A stretch of DNA of 5,169 bases from Saprospiraceae bacterium (GTDB taxonomy: Bacteria > Bacteroidota > Bacteroidia > Chitinophagales > Saprospiraceae), in the NCBI GenBank assembly GCA_025455635.1, contig JALOMF010000618.1, forward strand, positions 1 through 5,169. Direction: 5' to 3'. Both the position numbers and the translations under genes were made by a program. Each line of letters opens with the position of its first letter. Positions within the stretch are counted from its first letter, which is position 1. Shown here piece after piece: positions 1 through 5,169 of this stretch. Under the pieces are notes generated by a model. It did no database searches. It was given only the letters and a program-made list of their open reading frames with translations, and was not told the DNA's origin.

Positions 1-2
1 TT

Positions 3-932
3 TGGCAGGTGGTGGCACATGATGGCGAAGCCGACCCGGTCTTCAGCGAGGTGTGGAGCTTCACGACCAAGGATTTTCCCGACCACCCCTTCGTTTTCGC
101 CAAATTGGCCAACGGCAAATACGATATTTTCGCTGCGCAAAACGCCAATTCGGGAGTGCCACAATACCAGCTTACCGACTTGCCCGGCAGCAATTTCAGG
201 CCCAGAATCAGCCCCTTGGGCGACAAGGTGGCATTCCTGAACAACAACTTCATCAACACGCAAATTTTCGTGATGAACCGGGATGGCAGCAACCCGACCC
301 TAGTGCCCACGGCAGTGCCCGTGGACGGCGAGGACATGTTCCAGTTGGATTTTTGCTGGTCGCCCGATGGCACGCAATTGTTGTTCATGAACGAAAACCG
401 CCTCTACAAAGTCAGGCTCGATGGCAGTGGTTTTGAACTGTTTGCGGAGCTGCCTGCGGGCGAGGAGTTCGTGGAGGTGGACTGGGCGCCCGTGACCAAC
501 AAAGTGGCGGCCCGCACCGTGGGCAACCAGCCGTACGTCGGTAGGATTTTGCTCTACAACAGCAGTGGCGCCCAGGAGCAAGTGCTCGTGCCCGACCTGC
601 CCGGCAACATCGGCGGCCCAGCTTTCAACGTGGACGGCAGTGCCATCCTTTTCACCCATGATTTGGACGGATTGGAAACGCCAGATGGCCGCCAACTCAA
701 CGCCCATGTCATTTTGAAAAACATCGCTTCGGGCGCAGAAACCGACCTGTCGGTGAACAAACCGCTGGGCTTCAACGACCTCGACCCTAAGTTTTCGCCG
801 AATGGCGCCCAGGTGATTTTCGTGGAAACGAGCAACGCCCCCAACTCGCCCAAAAACATCAGCCTGATGAACGCCACCGGGAGTGGCCGTTTGCAAATGT
901 TCGCCAATGCTGAAATGGTGGACTGGAAGTAA
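3..932 (+). CDS. C-terminal part of a FnIII-like / TolB-type beta-propeller protein (5' end outside window)
   Basis: The reading frame is open to the left edge, so the GTG at 9 is not a credible start. Upstream codons add Trp-Gln and give WQVVAHDGEADPVFSEVWSF, the typical last strands of a fibronectin-III-like domain ending in SFTT. There are 309 residues in the window. After the FnIII end (residues 1-23) comes a half blade (about 30-62). Five PD40/WD40-like blades follow, at about 68-101, 117-147, 159-196, 206-250 and 262-300, with SPxGxK/Q and D/NxDGS hallmarks (ISPLGDKVAF, WSPDGTQLLF, FSPNGAQVIF, MNRDGSN, VRLDGSG). The C-terminus DWK closes the last blade, followed by TAA. Six blades fit a complete TolB-like propeller. 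Such domains usually bind proteins or sugars outside the cytoplasm, so a secreted or periplasmic location is likely, but the signal peptide would lie outside the window. No C-terminal sorting domain is seen. The family call is firm; the specific role is unknown. Confidence 0.88.
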   Translation, partial: WQVVAHDGEADPVFSEVWSFTTKDFPDHPFVFAKLANGKYDIFAAQNANSGVPQYQLTDLPGSNFRPRISPLGDKVAFLNNNFINTQIFVMNRDGSNPTLVPTAVPVDGEDMFQLDFCWSPDGTQLLFMNENRLYKVRLDGSGFELFAELPAGEEFVEVDWAPVTNKVAARTVGNQPYVGRILLYNSSGAQEQVLVPDLPGNIGGPAFNVDGSAILFTHDLDGLETPDGRQLNAHVILKNIASGAETDLSVNKPLGFNDLDPKFSPNGAQVIFVETSNAPNSPKNISLMNATGSGRLQMFANAEMVDWK

Positions 933-962
933 AACAGCATTTGAAACCGGCTTTGAAAGGTG

Positions 963-984
963 AAATCAGCCAGTTGCTGATTTT
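963..984. terminator. Hairpin in the convergent gap, possible bidirectional terminator
   Basis: A perfect 8-bp stem, AAATCAGC (963-970) and GCTGATTT (976-983), encloses a 5-base loop. On the plus strand the downstream sequence is T-rich (ATTTTGCCTTTT). It lies 30 bases after the stop of the propeller gene and about 93 bases past the stop of the convergent glycosyltransferase gene. Position and shape fit an intrinsic terminator for the plus-strand gene. The GC content of the stem is low (3 of 8 pairs), so termination may be weak. The remainder of 933-1076 shows nothing gene-like. Confidence 0.5.
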
Positions 985-1076
985 GCCTTTTCATATTTTG
1001 GCCTGTCACAAACACGATGAACAATGGCTTACAGCCAGCCGATGAAGAGTTCAAAACGCTTGGCCGTGGCCAAAAT

Positions 1077-1961
1077 TCAACCACTACGTTTCACAAAATC
1101 CAGCTCGTCCCTGAAGCCGTTGTCCAGCAGCGCCATCAGCCGTTGCTTTGTCTTTCTCACCTTTTTCGCAATCGGAACCTGTTGGAAATCAAAGTTTTGC
1201 ACACGTTTTTTCAAGTCTTCATCATCACCTCCGCTCAACAAAAAATCGGTGAAAAATGCGGAAATTGCCTGTTCCCATTCGGGTTTGTTTGACCAGTAAT
1301 GCCCAATTTGACGCTCACAAGGCAGCAGTTGCCCTTGACAAGGCAGGGTCACGGAAAAGGAGAATTGTTCGATTAGCCTAGGCCGAATGCCTTCCGAGCA
1401 CAATTGGTCGCAAACGGCTAAAACCTTGGCGATGGATTCAAGTGATTGGCCAGCAGGCAGGCCAATCACGCCAGCGTTCCACATGGCCGCATCGTCTCGA
1501 ATTTCAATCCCCGCAACCTTCCTAGCCTTTGTTCTCAAGTACAATTGCCGAAGGGTCTTACCTTTCAATTTTGCAAGAACCCCTTCGCATTTATGCATCA
1601 AAAAATGGCCGTTTTCAAGAGCACTGACCAAGTACCCACAGTCCCCAAAAAGAAAAGTATCAGCATCCAAGTAGAGCCAAGCAGCATCGGCAGCGCTGGT
1701 TGCGCACGCCTCCAACGCCTTGATTTTTGGCCGGAAAAGGTTTTGGGTCACGCCTCCCCACTCGGTCAACTTGGCCTGGTCAATGGTGACAATTTTAATG
1801 CGGTCTTTGAGGAAAGCATAAGCATCGGGGCGGTCAGTCATTACCACGATTTCACCAAAATCCCATCCTGCTGAAAGAAACGAAAGGATGGAAAAACAAG
1901 CCTGCCAGTGAACCCCTCCTTCTTTTCCGAATGTGAGGTAGAGAATATTGATTTTCGACAT
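1077..1961 (-). CDS. GT-A-fold glycosyltransferase-like protein
   Basis: This 294-residue protein probably transfers a sugar from a nucleotide-sugar donor in the cytoplasm; donor and acceptor cannot be read from the sequence. It opens with a Rossmann-like strand (KINILYLTFG, residues 3-12) and a second strand EIVVMTD (37-43). The metal-binding DxD motif is DAD at 99-101 within WLYLDADTFLF. WNAGVIG (161-167) matches the conserved [N][SA]G loop of GT8-like enzymes. EQFSFSV (199-205) and HYWSNK (221-226) look like later acceptor-side and metal-binding elements. The tail from about 265 is Lys/Arg-rich. The frame extends two codons upstream to a TTG at 1967, but ATG at 1961 is preferred because the first beta strand follows directly. 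No Shine-Dalgarno sequence is seen. The gene stands alone, convergent with the propeller gene and divergent from the Clp-like gene, so it is not part of a visible glycan cluster. Fold confidence is high; exact family is uncertain. Confidence 0.82.
   Translation of the reverse strand: MSKINILYLTFGKEGGVHWQACFSILSFLSAGWDFGEIVVMTDRPDAYAFLKDRIKIVTIDQAKLTEWGGVTQNLFRPKIKALEACATSAADAAWLYLDADTFLFGDCGYLVSALENGHFLMHKCEGVLAKLKGKTLRQLYLRTKARKVAGIEIRDDAAMWNAGVIGLPAGQSLESIAKVLAVCDQLCSEGIRPRLIEQFSFSVTLPCQGQLLPCERQIGHYWSNKPEWEQAISAFFTDFLLSGGDDEDLKKRVQNFDFQQVPIAKKVRKTKQRLMALLDNGFRDELDFVKRSG
1442..1469. repeat. Perfect 10-bp inverted repeat inside the glycosyltransferase gene
   Basis: GTGATTGGCC (1442-1451) and GGCCAATCAC (1460-1469) are exact reverse complements separated by 8 bases. 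The pair codes for VIGLPAGQS, just after the WNAG loop of the glycosyltransferase. A hairpin this strong inside an mRNA is uncommon, but it may be chance. It is not flanked by a T-run, so it does not look like a terminator. Confidence 0.6.
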
Positions 1962-1980
1962 TGCCAACGATGAATTTTTG

Positions 1981-2009
1981 CGAAACTAGCGGTTTTTACA
2001 AGAGTGCAA
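1981..2009 (-). promoter_or_regulatory. Candidate Bacteroidota-type promoter for the glycosyltransferase gene
   Basis: Reading the minus strand, TTG (2009-2007) is followed by an 18-base spacer and TAGTTTCG (1988-1981). This matches the Bacteroidota -7 consensus TAnnTTTG at 5 of its 6 fixed positions. It would place the transcription start about 10-15 bases before the ATG at 1961. The consensus is short and matches by chance are frequent in A/T-rich gaps. Confidence 0.3.
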
Positions 2010-2027
2010 CCGACACAAATCCCTTTC

Positions 2028-2058
2028 TTTGCCCTTTATTCTGAAATCAGTGGATTTG
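2028..2058 (+). promoter_or_regulatory. Candidate Bacteroidota-type promoter for the Clp-like gene
   Basis: TTTG (2028-2031), a 19-base spacer, then TGGATTTG (2051-2058) resembles the Bacteroidota pattern TTTG-N19-TAnnTTTG with one mismatch in the -7 element. The implied start site lies roughly 35-40 bases before the ATG at 2101. No Shine-Dalgarno sequence precedes that ATG, which is normal in this phylum. No CIRCE-like or other heat-shock operator was seen in 1962-2100. Confidence 0.35.
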
Positions 2059-2100
2059 GGAAAACGCCCAAGCCCCACAACCCCTAGCATCCGTTCAACA

Positions 2101-2692
2101 ATGGCCTCCACCACCCTCAGCATCCCAGCCCTCGTGCTTCCGACCAAATTGGATGGGCTGGCAGCATACCAAGTACAGCCCGTTTTTTTTGGGGCACCCG
2201 TGGGGCTGCACCGCCGCTACAGCGAGGCCGTGAGCATGTTCAAGAAATTGGTGAAACGACGCTACACTGCCTACACCTTCACACGGGCCACGGCAGAGCA
2301 AATGCTTTGGTTCAAGTTTGGGCCAGAGCTGAAACTGCACCAATTCCAGTTGGAATTCAGCATCGGCAGCCACTACATCAAGGGGCGGTTCGGGGTGGCC
2401 AGCTTTGAGTGGCAGGGCCTGACCTACGCCTGCCTGCCAGCTTTTGAATCCTTTATTTTCATTGTGAAACGCAACGAAAAAGGGAAAACCGACCTGCGGG
2501 CCGAGACCGAAGCCGTGGTGCGGGAACTGTTGCGAAAGCAAAAACAAGCCGATGGCAGCGACTTCGAGGCCGAGCAGTTTTACACCGACAAAAAGACTTT
2601 TTTGACCACCGTCCAGTGGGAGGTCAGCTACAAGGAAGCCAATTTTGATTTTGAATCCACCGGGATGGAGGGCATCATGGCTGCGGGACAGG
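2101..2692 (+). CDS. Clp/Hsp100-like ATPase, N-terminal domain (first frame of a frameshifted gene)
   Basis: This segment encodes about 195 residues that precede the first AAA+ ring. ATG 2101 is preferred as start (MASTTLSIPALVLP). The frame is also open upstream to a TTG at 2029, but those codons are Pro/Ser/Thr-rich and overlap the candidate promoter. The domain does not show the two-repeat helical Clp N-domain. It looks mixed alpha/beta: a strand-rich start (LSIPALVLP, YQVQPVFF), a basic helix (HRRYSEAVSMFKKLVKRR, 37-54), strands FQLEFSIGSHYIKGRFGVASF (part of 82-102), CLPAFESFIFIV (111-122), then a charged helix (about 131-150). I do not recognise the family; it could be a substrate or partner adaptor. 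As written, this frame runs on to a TGA at 3205-3207, but beyond about 2690 the product is Ala/Arg-rich and unrelated to any domain, whereas the neighbouring frame reads as a Clp ring. The genuine coding therefore leaves this frame near 2666-2693. Confidence 0.72.
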
Positions 2693-2693
2693 G
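2666..2693 (+). other. Frameshift site within the Clp-like gene
   Basis: Upstream coding is in the frame of position 2101; downstream coding is shifted by +1. The target frame has a stop at 2603-2605, and the third frame has a TGA at 2646-2648, so the switch is confined to a short stretch. Dropping one G from GGG 2685-2687 gives MAADRAWHQEPLVEQL; dropping one from GGG 2691-2693 gives MAAGQAWHQEPLVEQL. Either gives a sensible lead-in to ring 1. A homopolymer sequencing error is the simplest cause. A true mutation is possible. Programmed frameshifting is unlikely, because there is no stop or slippery element at the junction. Confidence 0.75.
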
Positions 2694-5169
2694 CTTGGCA
2701 CCAAGAGCCGCTGGTGGAGCAGCTTTCCCAGCTCATTTTCAACAAAAGCTCCAACAACCCGCTCGTGCTGGTAGGGCCAGAGGGCGTGGGCAAGCACACA
2801 GCCATTTACGAAGTGGCCTACCGCTACATGCAGGGCTTTGCGCAGCACAGCGACGAATACTACCGGCGGCACTGCATCTGGCACCTGAACCCCAACCGGG
2901 TCATCGCTGGCATGAGCGTGGTGGGGCACTGGGAGAAGCGGTTCGAGGCGATTTTGCAGCATGCGCAGAAGCCGAGCGGCCGGGAGAACTACCCCGACAA
3001 GCTCCTCGTGGACAACCCCGTAGCGCTGCTCCGAATCGGGAAGGCCGCCGGGAGCGACCTTTGCCTAGCCACGGTGCTGAAGCCTTTTTTGGAAAAAAGA
3101 AAAGTGCAGCTCGTGCTGCTGGCCACGCCCGAAGAATGGAAAATCGTGCAGGAAGCCGACCGCAGCTTCGCCGACCTCTTCCAGGTGCTGCGGGTGCCAG
3201 AACCTGACGTGGCCACTGCCATGAAAATCGTGCTGAAAAACCGCAACCTGCTGGAGCTGCAAACGGGCTGCTCCATCACGGTGCCAGCCATCAGCCAGCT
3301 CTTCACCATCCAGCGCAACTACCTGAAAAACAAGGCATTGCCCGGTTCGGTGATGCGATTGCTGACGCAATTGACCACGAAATACAGCCGCACGGTCATA
3401 GATGCCCAGCAGGTTCGGGAGGAGTTCAAGTCGTTCAGTGGGATGCAGGAGCAGATTTTCGAGGAGCAATCGCCCATTGAGCACAACGAGCTTCGGCAGC
3501 TGCTGGAGCAAGAGCTGGTGGGGCAGCCCGGTGCAGTTTCGGCACTCTCCGGTGCCATCCACCTCGTGAAGGCCCGCCTCACCGACCGCAACCGTCCCCT
3601 TGCGTCCTTTCTTTTCATCGGCCCCACTGGCGTTGGAAAAACACATGCGGCCAAGCTACTGAGCAAGACCATCCTCGGCTCCGACACCAAGCTGATGCGC
3701 TTCGACATGAACGAGTACATTGATGGCGGGGCGCTCCACCGGCTCATCGGCGACTTCCAAAACCCAGAGGGCCAGCTCACGGGCAAAGTGCGCTACCAGC
3801 CTTTCGGCGTGGTGCTTTTGGACGAAATCGAGAAGGCACACCCCAGCATCCACGACCTGCTGCTGCAAGTGCTCGACGATGCCCGCCTCACCGACAGCTT
3901 GGGCCGTACCGTGGATTTCTCGAACACCATCATCGTGATGACCTCCAACCTCGGCGCACGGGAGGCCGCTTCGCAAATCGGCTACGCCTCCGAAACCCGG
4001 GACGAGGGCGCCGTGTACCGCAAGGCCGTGGAGCAGGCGTTCCGGCCAGAGCTGGTCAACCGCATCGAGCAGATGGTGGTCTTCAACCCGTTGACTTTCA
4101 ACGAGATACAAAAAATTGCGCAGCTGCAAATCAGGGAACTGCTGCAGCGTGACGGCTTCGTGCGCCGCACCACCATCGTCAACGTATCGGCGGAGGCGCT
4201 GGATTGGGTAGCACGGCGTGGCTTCGATGCCCGCATGGGTGGCCGGGCCTTGAAGCGGCAAATCGAGCGGGACTTGACCCTGCTGTCAGCCGAGCAATTG
4301 ATAAAAACCACGTCCGATACGCCCGTCATCTTGGACATTTTGCTGGAAGACGAGCGGCTGTCACCACGGATTACGCCGATTGAGTTCGTGCAGCCACTCG
4401 AAGGCAACTGGCTCCCCGAAATACCGGAGGACAGCAACGCCGTTCGTTTTTTCGGCAAGCTGCTGCACCGATTGGAGCTGGTTGAGCGTGAAATTTCGGG
4501 TTTTGAACGGCGCCAAGAACGCCAAGGCCGCCTCTACAATGTGGCCGGGCAAGATGCCGACTGGAAGCATTACGATTTCAAAAACAAAGTGGCCGTGCTG
4601 AAAGAGCGCTTGCAGTTCAAGTCCCTGCAACTACGGGAGCGCACGAATGCGATGCGCCCTGCCCTGCCCTTCCGGCTGAAGCGGGTACATTTGAGCTACC
4701 TGGAACCCGGCACCGACAAGGCCAGGAAAGAGGTCATCCGAGACAAGCACTTTCAGGAGGAGGGCATGAAAACGCTGCGGGAGGAGTACCGCCACTTGAG
4801 TCCGCAGTTCGATAGTTTTCAGACGGACTACCTTGTGAGTTATTTCGATTTGACTTTTTTGGAGCAAATGCTCGTGGATTTTTTGGTGCAAAAATCGGAG
4901 CGGGTATGCTTGCGGTTCGAGTCCTGCGTCACCCATGCCGGGGCTGCTGAAATCGAGTTTTTGGTGAACCAGTACAGCCTGCTGCTCACATCGATGGATA
5001 TTTCGCACAGCATACAAGCCGACCTGCGTGGGGTCGTGGCCGAGGAGCACGGCCTGGGCAAAATGCTGAAAGGCGAGGCAGGTTTGCACTTGTTTTACCA
5101 ACATGGTGGCAATCCTTTGCCCATCAAGATTTCATTGGAAGTGGATGGGACCGAGCAACCTGCCCCACC
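2693..5169 (+). CDS. Clp/Hsp100-like two-ring AAA+ ATPase with C-terminal extension (second frame; 3' end outside window)
   Basis: This holds 825 open codons to the right edge; numbering below assumes the repaired protein starting at 2101. Ring 1 (about 198-415) has a Walker A GPEGVGKH (225-232) with His for Thr/Ser. DN (304-305) stands where Walker B has DE, FADLFQ where ERRFQ carries the arginine finger, and SVVGHWEKRF (272-281) where KYRGEFEERL carries the pore tyrosine. Ring 1 therefore looks structural. A linker of about 57 residues without the ClpB middle domain leads to ring 2 (about 473-720). Ring 2 is canonical: Walker A GPTGVGKT (507-514), Walker B VVLLDEIEKAH (D574, E575), sensor 1 TSN (N616), arginine finger FRPELVNR (R654), sensor 2 GGRALKR (R715). 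Its pore loop is GDFQNPEGQLT (550-560), without GYVG. IGY (626-628) sits where ClpA/ClpC carry the ClpP-docking tripeptide. From about 760 a charged, helical extension continues off the window. It is an unfolding or remodelling ATPase relative, not typical ClpA, ClpB, ClpC or ClpV. Confidence 0.88.

Noticed and set aside
1060..1073. Palindrome TTGGCCGTGGCCAA next to the stop of the glycosyltransferase gene as its terminator
   Set aside because: The loop is only two bases and no T-run follows on the minus strand. The hairpin at 963-984 is the better candidate.
300..1084. Minus-strand open frames opposite the propeller gene
   Set aside because: They show no recognisable protein features and lie antisense to repeated PD40-like blades that are clearly coding on the plus strand.
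1017..1874. Plus-strand open frames within the glycosyltransferase gene
   Set aside because: The minus strand carries ordered GT-A motifs (DAD, WNAG, HYWSNK) across the same bases. The plus-strand products have none.
2690..3207. Continuation of the N-terminal frame to a TGA at 3205-3207
   Set aside because: The product is Ala/Arg/Gly-rich with no domain, while the adjacent frame over the same bases encodes a clear Clp ring with Walker A and conserved downstream segments. The tail is an out-of-frame reading.
2095..4630. Several long minus-strand open frames opposite the Clp-like gene
   Set aside because: They overlap one another and lie opposite well-supported coding. Their products show no motifs, so they are shadows of the plus-strand gene.
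4656..4670. Three tandem GCCCT units
   Set aside because: They sit inside an intact reading frame (coding RPALP), with no frame change there. It looks like ordinary codon content.
2101..5169. Assignment as ClpB disaggregase or ClpV of a type VI secretion system
   Set aside because: The middle coiled-coil domain, the Clp N-domain, the GYVG pore loop and any neighbouring secretion genes are all missing.
1..5169. CRISPR array, tRNA, rRNA, insertion sequence or phage attachment site
   Set aside because: No regularly spaced repeats, cloverleaf sequences, transposase motifs or terminal repeats were seen on either strand.

Overview
The window most resembles chromosomal DNA from a member of the Bacteroidota. 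The grounds are moderate GC content by eye, no clear Shine-Dalgarno sequences ahead of the starts, and possible promoters of the Bacteroidota type (TTTG or TTG, a spacer of 18-19 bases, then TAnnTTTG). A surface-type protein ending in a fibronectin-III-like strand pair and a TolB/PD40-like propeller also fits. The assignment is an inference; no rRNA, tRNA or lineage marker is present.

Layout. Positions 3-932 (+) hold the C-terminal part of a protein whose start lies before the window. It carries the end of a fibronectin-III-like domain followed by a propeller of WD40/TolB-like repeats. A 144-base convergent gap (933-1076) contains a hairpin that could be a terminator for both strands. Positions 1077-1961 (-) encode a GT-A-type glycosyltransferase-like protein. 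A 139-base divergent gap (1962-2100) follows, with one candidate promoter in each direction.

From 2101 to the right edge, and running off it, lies one large two-ring Clp/Hsp100-like AAA+ ATPase gene. In the sequence as given it is broken by a single +1 frame change at about 2666-2693, most simply one surplus G in a GGG run. The N-terminal ~195 residues read in one frame. The two ATPase rings and the C-terminal extension read in the next frame, open without a stop from 2606 to the end. This is the largest coding stretch in the window.

The Clp-like protein is the most interesting item. Its N-terminal domain is not a recognisable Clp N-domain, and it has no ClpB/ClpC-type middle coiled coil. 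Ring 1 has lost its Walker A Thr/Ser, Walker B Glu, arginine finger and pore tyrosine. Ring 2 keeps all ATPase residues but lacks the GYVG pore loop. It also has an IGY tripeptide where ClpP-docking loops sit, and a C-terminal extension of at least 260 residues whose last part faintly resembles the PCRF domain of peptide-chain release factors. Together these suggest a divergent Hsp100 machine with an asymmetric ATPase cycle and an unknown substrate.

The three genes are in three separate transcription units, and nothing shows that they work together.
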